From Chloroflexota bacterium (GTDB lineage Bacteria; Chloroflexota; Ktedonobacteria; Ktedonobacterales; JADMIN01): 64,000 nucleotides of DNA. This document shows, piece after piece, positions 15,652 to 24,035 of this stretch. The notes under the pieces were generated by a model. It ran no database searches, was not told the origin of the DNA, and saw only the letters and a program-made list of their open reading frames with translations. Position 1 is the first letter of the stretch. Each line of letters begins with the position of its first letter. Made by a program: the position numbers and the translations under genes. Location of the stretch: contig JAJPKE010000016.1 of NCBI GenBank assembly GCA_021323855.1, forward strand, positions 90,181-154,180, in the 5' to 3' direction.

Positions 15652-17631
15652 TCACCCCTCCGCGCCAAGCTGCCAGATGCGCGTCTGCTGCCCGGTGCGC
15701 GCGGCAATCACCGCCGCCAGCCCGGCAGGTGTAACGGATTGTACGTCACGATGCTTGTGTCCCGTTTGGCGCTGGCGTGACGTTGCGGCGGTAGCTGGCC
15801 AGCTAATTGTCTTGCCCTGGCCGATCACGCGGTAGCGCAATGGCACATCATAGCGATAGAGCAGCGTGCTGGCAAGAACGCGCTCCCAGGAGATGAATGC
15901 GCGGCGCCTGCGCCCATGCCACAGGCTAAGGCCCTCATCGTCGGCGCGCACTACTGTCGGCGCGGCAATCAATGCGCTAACGAACAGCACGCCGCCGATG
16001 CACACCGGCAGCGCCAGCAGCACTGCGCTATACACCAGAAATGCTCTGGTGATGTGCGCGTGCGCCGCCTGATGGAGCAGCACCATGTCACCCACCCAGA
16101 GCAGCCAGGGCACGGCGTCCAGCAGCAACAAGACGCCGGTGAGCATCCAGAGTATACGCGCCCGCCACGCCATGCGTTGCCGGAACTCATAGACACCGGC
16201 CTCTGTGAGCGATGGTGATGCTACCTCTTCTGCCTGCGTTTGCGTTCGTCTGCGTGCGTGGTGGGCGCGAATGAACGGTTTGGCCAGCGTATAGATGGTC
16301 ACGCCCAGCCAGCCGAGGGCGAATGCCAGCGCCGTCAGCGCCAGCAGCGTTTCCAGCCAGCGGTTGATGCTCGCGCTGGTGGCCGGCGGATGGTCGCCGG
16401 TGGCGGCTGTTACCAGCAATTGACAGATGATTGCCAGGGTGAAGGCAACCGCATAGCTAGCGCGGCTATTGCGCCTGCGTAGCGCTGCGCGTTCGATGCG
16501 CCAGAGCCGCTGTTCCGGCGCTACATGCCACTGAAATTGAAATTGAAGTTGAAATCGCGGCGTTGTTACTCTGTGCGCGGGGTGCGCTCGCTGCCCCCTC
16601 GCTCGTCTTCGCGCGGGCGACGCTGGCGGCGGCGACTGCATCAGCGCCGGCTCGAAGGTGCAGAGTGCCAGCCCTGTGCGCGCTTCAACACAGTTCAGCA
16701 GCGATTGCACCTGCCAGCGTCGCTGCTGCTGTGGGCTGCCGTCGTTCCACCAGATCATCCGGTGGCGGCTGTAGAGCCGGTAGATCCGTATGCGCCGGTC
16801 GGCGGACTGGCTATCTCTACGGCTCATCACCTCGAAGTGGCGCGCATCTGCCCAGCGAATCGTGCGCCGCCGCCCCCACCACTCGCGTCGCGTGACGCCC
16901 TCCGCCGTTGCCGTGATGCGATAGACACAGCTATGGAGCAGCAAGTGAGCGACTAGCAGCACAAAGACGCCCAGCCCTACGAAGAACAAGACATCCGGCA
17001 GATCAGTGGAGGCAGGGGCATAGGTGGCCGCCATCGCGCCGAGCGGATCAGGAGCCAGCGCCAGCAGATATGCCGCGAGCAGCGCGAGCGACCAGATAAA
17101 GACGCCGCTGAGCAAGAGTAATCCGATGGCCGACAGCAGCACTAGCAGTCCCTCGAACAGGAGAACAGCGATTGCGCTTCCCTGTAACGCCGACTGCGCC
17201 CAGAATGGCAGTCCGGTTTCGCCATAGCTGTTGAGTGGACGCCGGTGGAATGGCAGGCGCACGCGCCCCCAGGCGATATCGAGCGGCTTGCGTTCTTCGA
17301 TGAGCAGTCGTTTGGGTTCGCTGTTATTGGCAACAAGAGGCAGGCGCGCACGTGGAACCGCATCCGCCGCACCGTTCATAGCGGCGAGACGCAGCCGCAC
17401 ATGATCGCGTGCCGTGCGCATTGCGCCGATGAGCAACCATGACAGGGCGATGCAGACCGCCAGGCCGACCGCTCCCTGTGCGAAGAGCGCGAGCGGAGAT
17501 TGCCCGGCGATCCATGTGATATGAATCAGCCCAAGCGCGGCGAGGCAGAGGCCAACGCACGCAGCGGCGCCAGCCAGCAGGAGCAGCAGCGCCGGCACGC
17601 CAAGACACCAGTGACGATCATCAAACAGCAT
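15652..17631 (-). CDS. Multi-pass membrane protein with two PH-like segments
   Basis: The 659-residue protein has about eight to ten hydrophobic spans arranged in two similar halves. Each half ends in a soluble stretch with the bacterial PH pattern: a strand pair such as TATAEGVTRREWWGRRR with TIRWADARHF in the first half, and VRADDEGLSLWHGRRRR with FISWERVL in the second. This suggests an internal duplication of a membrane plus bPH module. It is separated from the convergent small gene by 50 bases. The function is unknown, and no family symbol is justified. Confidence 0.6.
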   Translation of the reverse strand: MLFDDRHWCLGVPALLLLLAGAAACVGLCLAALGLIHITWIAGQSPLALFAQGAVGLAVCIALSWLLIGAMRTARDHVRLRLAAMNGAADAVPRARLPLVANNSEPKRLLIEERKPLDIAWGRVRLPFHRRPLNSYGETGLPFWAQSALQGSAIAVLLFEGLLVLLSAIGLLLLSGVFIWSLALLAAYLLALAPDPLGAMAATYAPASTDLPDVLFFVGLGVFVLLVAHLLLHSCVYRITATAEGVTRREWWGRRRTIRWADARHFEVMSRRDSQSADRRIRIYRLYSRHRMIWWNDGSPQQQRRWQVQSLLNCVEARTGLALCTFEPALMQSPPPASPARRRARGQRAHPAHRVTTPRFQLQFQFQWHVAPEQRLWRIERAALRRRNSRASYAVAFTLAIICQLLVTAATGDHPPATSASINRWLETLLALTALAFALGWLGVTIYTLAKPFIRAHHARRRTQTQAEEVASPSLTEAGVYEFRQRMAWRARILWMLTGVLLLLDAVPWLLWVGDMVLLHQAAHAHITRAFLVYSAVLLALPVCIGGVLFVSALIAAPTVVRADDEGLSLWHGRRRRAFISWERVLASTLLYRYDVPLRYRVIGQGKTISWPATAATSRQRQTGHKHRDVQSVTPAGLAAVIAARTGQQTRIWQLGAEG

Positions 17632-17859
17632 GTGCTACCGCTCCTTTCCCCCGCCTCACCTCACCATCACTTTGCCAATGCGCCACAGTTCGTTTGCTTC
17701 GCATCCTGCCGGTGCCACAGCATAGCACATTGCTGTGTTGCTTTCCACCCAATATTTGCGTGTACCATGCTGCAATTGCGCTTGTTTTGCGCCGATTCGC
17801 TACAATTGAAAAACATCCACAACACAAACCATCCTATACATCCTACCGAGGAGCAACCC

Positions 17860-20367
17860 ATGACACCTGACGCCTACCAGCCCATCGGCGCAGTGACCCG
17901 CGAAGCACGTGAGAGCGATGACGCGACGAACTGGCGCTTCATGGCAGCAGATGGCGCGCGTGCGGAGGTGACGCTGCTGGCGGCGGACCTGGCGCGGGTG
18001 CGGCTCTTGCCGCCGGGAGTCAAGGCGGCGCGTTCGTGGGCCGTCGTGCGCGAGGAGTGGCCGGAGGTTGCCGTTTCTGCCAGCGAAGACGCAACCGGAG
18101 TCATCACACTTACTACCGAAGCGATGCACGTCACCATTACCACGCAGCCGTTCCGCGTGGCATTTCAGTGGCCTGATGGCACGGGCTTCGCTGAAGATGA
18201 CGAGACGCAAGGCATGGGCCATGTCGCGCCGTATGGCGCAAACGAACCAGCACGGGCTGGACGGCCAGCGGGTAGCGTGCGCTGCCATAAGCGGCTGGCC
18301 CCCGGCGAGCATGTGCTGGGCGCGGGTGAGCGCACGGCGCCGCTGGACCGGCGCGGCGAACAGATCGTCTACTGGAACACTGATCCGCCGCAGCCGCACG
18401 GCGACGCTACGAGCGGCATGTACGCTGCGATTCCGTTCTGGCTGGGTCTGCGCGCTGGACGTTGCTATGGCATTTTCTGTGATACCACCTGGCGCAGCGA
18501 CCTCGATGCAGGCGCAACACGCTTCGATCAACTGAGTTTCGGCGCGGATGGCGGCGAGCTTACCTACTACGTTTTTGCCGGGCCGACGCCTGCCGCTGTG
18601 CTGGCTCGTTACGCTGATCTGACCGGCCACATGCCGTTGCCGCCGCGCTGGGCGCTCGGCTACGGGCAGAGCCGCTGGAGTTATTACCAGGAAGAACAGG
18701 TACGCGAGATTGCCGCCAATTTCCGCCAGCGCCACATTCCCTGCGATACGCTCTGGCTCGACATTGACTATATGGACGGCTACCGCGTCTTCACCTGGAA
18801 TGCGCAGCGTTTCCCAGAGCCAAAGAAGCTGCTCGACGAACTGAATGCCGCTGGCTATAAGGCCGTCACCATCATTGATCCCGGCGTCAAGGCAGATCCG
18901 ACCGATCCCACCTATGCCGATGGCCTGGAGCGCGACTATTTCGTGCGCAACGCTGATGGTTCGCTCTTCACCGGCGTCGTCTGGCCGGGGGAAAGCGCCT
19001 TCCCGGATTTCAGCCGCGCCGAGGTGCGCGCGTGGTGGGGTGAGCGTCATCGCGCGCTGCTCGACGCCGGAGTGACGGCAATCTGGGACGATATGAATGA
19101 GCCGTCGCTGACCGACCGTTTCGTGCCGGATGGCGGGACACCGCGCGGCACGACGTTGCTGTTGGATGCTGTGCATTATCCAGACGGACCGGAGGGCGCG
19201 CCGCTCTCGCATCGCGCCTTCCACAACGCCTATGGCATGCAGATGGCGCGCGCAACCTATGAGGGGCTGGCGCGGCTGCGTCCGGAGCGGCGACCGTTCG
19301 TGCTGACACGCTCCGGCTACGCTGGCGTCCAGCGGTACGCCGCCCTCTGGACCGGCGACAATCAGAGCGTCTGGGAGCATCTGCGGCTGGCCTCGCGGAT
19401 GTGCCTGGCGCTGGGTCTCTCCGGCGTGCCGTTCGTCGGCTTCGACACCGGCGGCTTCTGGGAGAACGCAACGGGGCAGCTGTTGGTGCGCTTCACGCAG
19501 CTTGGCGCGACCTTCCCATTCTTCCGCAATCACAGCGCGCTCATGACACCGCAGCAGGAGCCGTGGGTTTTCGGCCAGCCATATGAAGCAATGTGCCGCG
19601 CGGCCATCGAACTGCGCTATCGCTTGTTACCGTATCTCTACACGGCAATGGCGGAGGCGGCACGGACCGGCGCGCCCATTGCGCGGGCGCTGGCCTATGC
19701 CTACCCCGGCGACGAGGCGTTGCTGAATATAGATGACGAGCATCTGCTTGGCGGCGATCTGCTCTGCGCGCCGGTGATGGAAGAAAACCAGCCGCAGCGG
19801 CTCGTCCAATTTCCGCGCGGCGCCTGGGTGGACTGGGCGACCGGCGAGCGCATCGCCGGGCCGTTGCGCCGCCGTGTGGAGTCACCACTGGATGTGCTGC
19901 CGCTCTTCGTGCGGGAGGGCGCGATCCTGCCGCTAGGTCCGGTGATGCAATACGTCGGTGAACTGGCCGATGAGCCGCTGACGCTGGCCTGCTACCTGGG
20001 GACGGATGCGCAGGCGCAGGCTGAGGGCGAACTCTATGAAGATGATGGCGAGACGCCAGCCTACCAGCAGGGCGCATGGCGGCGTACCTGCTTCACCGCC
20101 AGCCGCGACAGCAACCGCCTGACCTTCCAGGCTGCCCCGCCAGAGGGCGCATACGAACGTGAGCCGCGCGACTGGACCGTCGAGTTTCACCTGCCACAGC
20201 GCATAGGCGACGCCCGACCAACTGTGGTGTCGGCCACCCTCGACGGCAACGCGCTCGATGTCGCAACCATCCTCACCACTGAGCGGCGCTATGAAACGCT
20301 TCTGCGTGTGCCGCTCGGTCGCGTGTCGCCACCATGTATGCTGGAGGTAACGCTCAGTTTAGAATAG
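17860..20367 (+). CDS. Glycoside hydrolase family 31 (alpha-glucosidase)
   Basis: Retaining exo-acting alpha-glycosidase of 835 residues. An N-terminal beta-sandwich (about 1-230) precedes the barrel, with WALGYGQSRWSY opening it. The GH31 nucleophile Asp is in WDDMNEPS and the acid/base Asp in ALWTGDNQS; SGVPFVGFDTGGF follows. C-terminal beta domains close the protein. ATG 17860 is chosen for its CGAGGAG ribosome site; the frame is open 120 codons further upstream without family similarity. There is no signal peptide, so it is probably cytoplasmic, acting on imported maltooligosaccharides or similar. Its end overlaps the convergent GNAT gene by nine bases. Confidence 0.93.
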   Translation: MTPDAYQPIGAVTREARESDDATNWRFMAADGARAEVTLLAADLARVRLLPPGVKAARSWAVVREEWPEVAVSASEDATGVITLTTEAMHVTITTQPFRVAFQWPDGTGFAEDDETQGMGHVAPYGANEPARAGRPAGSVRCHKRLAPGEHVLGAGERTAPLDRRGEQIVYWNTDPPQPHGDATSGMYAAIPFWLGLRAGRCYGIFCDTTWRSDLDAGATRFDQLSFGADGGELTYYVFAGPTPAAVLARYADLTGHMPLPPRWALGYGQSRWSYYQEEQVREIAANFRQRHIPCDTLWLDIDYMDGYRVFTWNAQRFPEPKKLLDELNAAGYKAVTIIDPGVKADPTDPTYADGLERDYFVRNADGSLFTGVVWPGESAFPDFSRAEVRAWWGERHRALLDAGVTAIWDDMNEPSLTDRFVPDGGTPRGTTLLLDAVHYPDGPEGAPLSHRAFHNAYGMQMARATYEGLARLRPERRPFVLTRSGYAGVQRYAALWTGDNQSVWEHLRLASRMCLALGLSGVPFVGFDTGGFWENATGQLLVRFTQLGATFPFFRNHSALMTPQQEPWVFGQPYEAMCRAAIELRYRLLPYLYTAMAEAARTGAPIARALAYAYPGDEALLNIDDEHLLGGDLLCAPVMEENQPQRLVQFPRGAWVDWATGERIAGPLRRRVESPLDVLPLFVREGAILPLGPVMQYVGELADEPLTLACYLGTDAQAQAEGELYEDDGETPAYQQGAWRRTCFTASRDSNRLTFQAAPPEGAYEREPRDWTVEFHLPQRIGDARPTVVSATLDGNALDVATILTTERRYETLLRVPLGRVSPPCMLEVTLSLE

Positions 20368-21264
20368 ATCGCCGGGCGGTAGATAGAGGCGCGCATCGAA
20401 GAATGGTACGCTGGCCGATGAGTGAAACGTCTCGATGTAGGTGATCTCGAAATGCGCATCGAGCAGCGGCTTGAGCGCCGGATGTGGACCAGGCACGGCG
20501 ACGCGCACCACGCGGCCCTGGCGGAGCGTCCAATCGGCGGCGGACAGCACACAATCCTGCGCGTCGGCTTCGGTCTCTGCGCCGATGGGACCAAGCGTAT
20601 AGGCATCGGGGAGCCAGAGCGAGCCATCGCTGACGCGCTGCACCTGCCCGTAACCGATGCGCTGACCGGCACGCTCAAACCAGAAGCGGATGGCGTGGCA
20701 CTCGTTCAGCCAGTAGGCGTGTTCCTCTGGTCGCTGGCGACCGCTGTATCTGGCGTCCCAGGCTGCCCATTCGGCGTCATCCGGCTCCGCTTCGATCAGA
20801 TGGATATCAGTTTCGGGCAGTGTGTCGCGCCGGTTCGCGGCGCTGCGTAGCCAGTAGTTCGGCCATTGTGGGCGCATCCCCAGGCGCGTGTAGAGCGCAT
20901 GAGCGCGCGGATCAGTCGAACTCATGGTGCAACGGATGGCGACATCATCAGGGAAACCCGCAGTGAGCAATTGCCGCCCCACATTGCCGGACTGATGCGC
21001 TTGCAGAACAAAGAGGTCCGCCAGATAGGCGATTGACCCGCGCACCATGCGTGCGGTGAAGCCTATCGGCAGTCCATCCTGTTCGGCAATCCAAATCTCG
21101 CCGGTCGCCAGCAGATGTGCATGGCCGGCAAGCAGGCGCGGCTCAGGGAGGTCCGGACTATCCGGCGGCTCACCGGCGATTTCGTTGCGATAGAAAATAT
21201 CTCGTATCGCTGGCATATCCGCCTCAGTTGCCCGCCAAATGATAATGTCTGCCACACCAGCCAT
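20359..21264 (-). CDS. GNAT-family N-acetyltransferase, probably double-domain
   Basis: A 301-residue protein with an N-terminal GNAT domain: IIWRATEADMPAIRDIF, WIAEQDGLPIGFTARMV, and LFVLQAHQSGNVGRQLL, the last holding the acetyl-CoA loop in degenerate Q/RxxGxxG/A form. The C-terminal half repeats the strand-helix order with GQRIGYGQVQ and LGPIGAETEADAQD, so a second, weaker GNAT domain is likely. The ATG 21264 follows GGAGGAG closely. The substrate is unknown. Confidence 0.78.
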   Translation of the reverse strand: MAGVADIIIWRATEADMPAIRDIFYRNEIAGEPPDSPDLPEPRLLAGHAHLLATGEIWIAEQDGLPIGFTARMVRGSIAYLADLFVLQAHQSGNVGRQLLTAGFPDDVAIRCTMSSTDPRAHALYTRLGMRPQWPNYWLRSAANRRDTLPETDIHLIEAEPDDAEWAAWDARYSGRQRPEEHAYWLNECHAIRFWFERAGQRIGYGQVQRVSDGSLWLPDAYTLGPIGAETEADAQDCVLSAADWTLRQGRVVRVAVPGPHPALKPLLDAHFEITYIETFHSSASVPFFDARLYLPPGDLF

Positions 21265-21424
21265 GCAGAATCTCCTCCCCAACGTGAACACCGTGATGAT
21301 GGCGAGAGCATCATTGCCCACACGCCATTCAGAACTACCATAGCAGGTTTCGGTATGTTGTTTCTACTGGCATCAGCTCTGTCGTATTGAGAATAAAAAT
21401 ATACTTGCCAGAGAATCGCTGTGT

Positions 21425-21451
21425 CAGTATACAAGCGCTTGTTGTATACTG
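21425..21451 (+). promoter_or_regulatory. Perfect palindromic operator before ADP-ribosylglycohydrolase gene
   Basis: Ten-base arms CAGTATACAA and TTGTATACTG, exact reverse complements, are separated by seven bases. The right arm contains TATACT at 21445-21450, a good -10 sequence about 35 bases from the ATG, so a bound repressor would block the promoter. The GTATAC core is of the kind GntR- or other winged-helix dimers bind; the regulator is not in the immediate vicinity. Confidence 0.65.
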
Positions 21452-21484
21452 TTGCCGGAATCGGATAAGCAAAGGGGAATTGCT

Positions 21485-22408
21485 ATGCCGAATCAGAACG
21501 ACGCTATCGCTGGGGGTCTCATCGGTCTATTGGTTGGCGATGCGCTGGGCGTACCGTATGAGTTCCATGAGCCAGCAGACCTGCCTCCCTACGAGCAGAT
21601 TGAGTTCGCGCCGCCGCCGGATTTCTCTGCTGCGCATAATGTGCCGCCGGGCACGTGGTCGGATGACGGCGCGCAGGCGCTCTGCCTGCTCGCCTCGCTG
21701 CTCGAATGTGAATGTTTCGACGCCGAAGATTTTGGCAGGCGATTGCTCCGCTGGTACGATGAGGGCTATTTTGCGGTGGATGGCCGCGTCTTTGATGTTG
21801 GCATCCAGACGGGCAAGGCGCTCCGTGCGTTGCGAGCTGGCACACCTGCGCTTCAGGCTGGCTCAGCGGAGAACTATTCGATGGGCAATGGCTCGTTGAT
21901 GCGCGTGCTGCCGCTGGCGCTCTGGCATCGTGGCAGCGATGCTGAACTGGTGACGGACGCCCAGGCGCAGTCCTGCGTGACGCATGGGCATCTGCGCGTG
22001 CAGGTCTGCTGCGCGCTCTACTGTCTCTGGGCGCGGCGTGTGCTGGCCGTTGCCGCCGACCCCTGGAACGAGGCAGTTGCGGCGCTGCGGGAAATCTATC
22101 CCGATGAGTCGCCAGCGCGCGCCGAACTAGAGTATCACATTCGCCCGGATGACCCTCCGGTTGGCGACGGTCGCGGCTATGTGGTGGATTCGCTGCGCTC
22201 TGCGCGTATGGTGCAGGCAGTGGGCGGCTATGAGCAGGTGGTGAAGGCGGCGATAGCCCTGGGGCACGACACCGATACCACTGCCTGCATCGCGGGTGGT
22301 ATCGCAGGGCTGCGCGACGGCATCGGCGCGATACCGTCGCGCTGGCGTGAGGGATTGCGCGACCGGCAGTTAGTGGAGCCGTTGCTAGAGCGATTGCTGG
22401 CACGTTAG
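21485..22408 (+). CDS. ADP-ribosylglycohydrolase (DraG/MacroH-like family)
   Basis: Removes ADP-ribose from proteins, nucleic acids or small molecules using a binuclear Mg/Mn site. The 307-residue length is normal. The metal ligands appear as TWSDD (residues 57-61) and GHDTDTTACIAGG near the C-terminus, with GLLVGDALGVPYEF at the N-terminus and MGNGSLMRVLP in the middle. ATG 21485 follows AGGGGAA. It is a single-gene unit controlled by the palindrome just upstream. The target could be protein ADP-ribosylation or NAD-derived metabolites; no ADP-ribosyltransferase is nearby. Confidence 0.92.
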   Translation: MPNQNDAIAGGLIGLLVGDALGVPYEFHEPADLPPYEQIEFAPPPDFSAAHNVPPGTWSDDGAQALCLLASLLECECFDAEDFGRRLLRWYDEGYFAVDGRVFDVGIQTGKALRALRAGTPALQAGSAENYSMGNGSLMRVLPLALWHRGSDAELVTDAQAQSCVTHGHLRVQVCCALYCLWARRVLAVAADPWNEAVAALREIYPDESPARAELEYHIRPDDPPVGDGRGYVVDSLRSARMVQAVGGYEQVVKAAIALGHDTDTTACIAGGIAGLRDGIGAIPSRWREGLRDRQLVEPLLERLLAR

Positions 22409-22435
22409 CGACCTGGGATTTCGTGGTGCTTGCCC

Positions 22436-22903
22436 TTAGCGGTTGTGTATAGCCGCCTGTAAGCGGCGAAATGCCTTCTGTGTTCCATAGCTTGCCAGCG
22501 GTTGCAAGAGAGGATTTATCAGCCGGCGGTCCAGCCATTGCACCACCCGGTTCTTGCCGGGCGAGTAGAAGATGGCCTCCTCAATCCAGGTGGTTTCGCG
22601 GTCTTTGCCCGCTTCGACACGGATTGTGGCCGTCACATTCATTCTCCTGGCCATCGGCGAGAGGTCACGCAGCTCAAACGAGTGATACGGAATCACCTGC
22701 TCGACGAGCAGCACTTGAGTAGTGTTGCGGAGGAAATCACGACGAGACAGGGTCAGCCTATCGCCCGTTTGCAGGGGATGGTCAGCACCGCTGGCTGGTT
22801 GAGTGTAAGGTCCCCATAAATGGAGATTTCCCGGCAGGATAATAAAATCCCATACCGTAGACACAGGAGCGGAAATCATGGTGCTGGCGCGAAAGACCCC
22901 CAT
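22436..22903 (-). CDS. SRPBCC (START-like) domain protein
   Basis: A 155-residue protein with the SRPBCC order: N-terminal strand and helix STMISAPVSTVWDFIILPGN, a long curved sheet including LTLSRRDFLR and VTATIRVEAG, and a long C-terminal helix ending PLASYGTQKAFRRLQAAIHN. Such folds bind hydrophobic ligands; the ligand here is unknown. The start has GAGG eight bases upstream. It is convergent with the ADP-ribosylglycohydrolase gene. Confidence 0.7.
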   Translation of the reverse strand: MGVFRASTMISAPVSTVWDFIILPGNLHLWGPYTQPASGADHPLQTGDRLTLSRRDFLRNTTQVLLVEQVIPYHSFELRDLSPMARRMNVTATIRVEAGKDRETTWIEEAIFYSPGKNRVVQWLDRRLINPLLQPLASYGTQKAFRRLQAAIHNR

Positions 22904-23160
22904 TGGCCGACCTCATTTTCTGACTAGGTGCGTGTGTCTCATTCCCATTTAACCCCAGGCAGCTACTAGGCGTCAATTGCGTTCATCCCCCTGAACCTGC
23001 AAGAGAAGGGCGCTGAAAATCAGAACCAACGACGAGATACGTTCGTAGGATACTCGGCCTGTGTTGCTTGCGGTTTCTGCCCTTGATAGATACAATCGCT
23101 GGCGGAAGCTATGGTCAACCATACTTCACGCATATCGGGGGAGAACAGAGGGGGCTGTGT

Positions 23161-23544
23161 GTGAACGCACATGATGTGGAGCAAATGAATATCCTGTTCA
23201 AGCGCATGGCGGATGCCGCGAAGGCTGACCCGGCGGTTGCGGATCAGGTACGCGATGCGCTGGCGCGCAGTGGACTCCTGGAAGTCTTTGGCGCGGGTGA
23301 GACGCTGGATGTCGTGGACCTGCTGGACGCTGGCGGCGAAGAGGCGTTGCGGGCACGGCTGCGGCAGTGCTCGCTGGCGGAACTCCGGCAGATCGTCACC
23401 GCGAACAAATATGATGAAGAGAAGGAGTCGGCGCGCTGGCGGAGCGCCAACAAGTTCATTGAGTTGATTGTCGAACGGGCGCAGAAACAGCTCGCAGAGG
23501 AGCTGGCCAAACAGCCGGCCAGCGCAGCTTCATGGATGTTGTGA
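23161..23544 (+). CDS. Hypothetical helical protein
   Basis: A 127-residue, highly charged and almost all-helical product, with repeated Ala/Leu/Glu heptad-like stretches such as LDAGGEEALRARLRQC and IELIVERAQKQLAEELAK. GTG 23161 is chosen because AGAGGGGG lies just upstream; ATG 23185 (MNILFKRMAD) is the alternative with a closer GGAG. I do not recognise the family. It stands alone between the SRPBCC gene and dxs, and a TTG/TATAAT promoter for dxs follows about 180 bases later. Confidence 0.6.
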   Translation: MNAHDVEQMNILFKRMADAAKADPAVADQVRDALARSGLLEVFGAGETLDVVDLLDAGGEEALRARLRQCSLAELRQIVTANKYDEEKESARWRSANKFIELIVERAQKQLAEELAKQPASAASWML

Positions 23545-23724
23545 TGGCTCCGTTTCTGCCCGCGCTCTGACCGCGCCTTGCCCGCGCCTTGCCCGCCACA
23601 TGCCAGCTATCGTGAGCGGCTCGTTTTATGTCGGTTGTGTACAGCTTGATACAGGCGTTGCGCTGTTGCACTTGAGTGCAGATTTTTTGCGCACGTAAGT
23701 GGAAGACAGCATGTGCGACACTGT

Positions 23725-23753
23725 TTGTTGACATAGCTGGTGTGCCCTATAAT
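23725..23753 (+). promoter_or_regulatory. Sigma-70-type promoter upstream of dxs
   Basis: TTGTTG at 23725-23730, a 17-base spacer, and a perfect TATAAT at 23748-23753. It lies in the 491-base gap before dxs, leaving a leader of about 275 bases. I see no known riboswitch or convincing gene in that leader. Confidence 0.55.
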
Positions 23754-24035
23754 GATGTGCGAGGGCGTAATCATCAGATTATGCGCGTTATTTAGCGCGT
23801 ATGTCGTACTTATTTTGTCTGGATCACCGGCGGTTGCCGCTCATGTTTTCCTGCTGGCATTTCTGAGCAACCCTATGAGCAACCACAAGCATCCAGCGGG
23901 CGCAGAGGGACCACTGCAACGAGGCAGATCGTCCATCAATTGCGCAGTCCTATGTCATTCCCGGCATCTCCAGAGCATGCAGATCGCCAGGAATCTATCT
24001 GGCTTCGAATTGAGGCATGAAGGAGAGTCTCTCCA

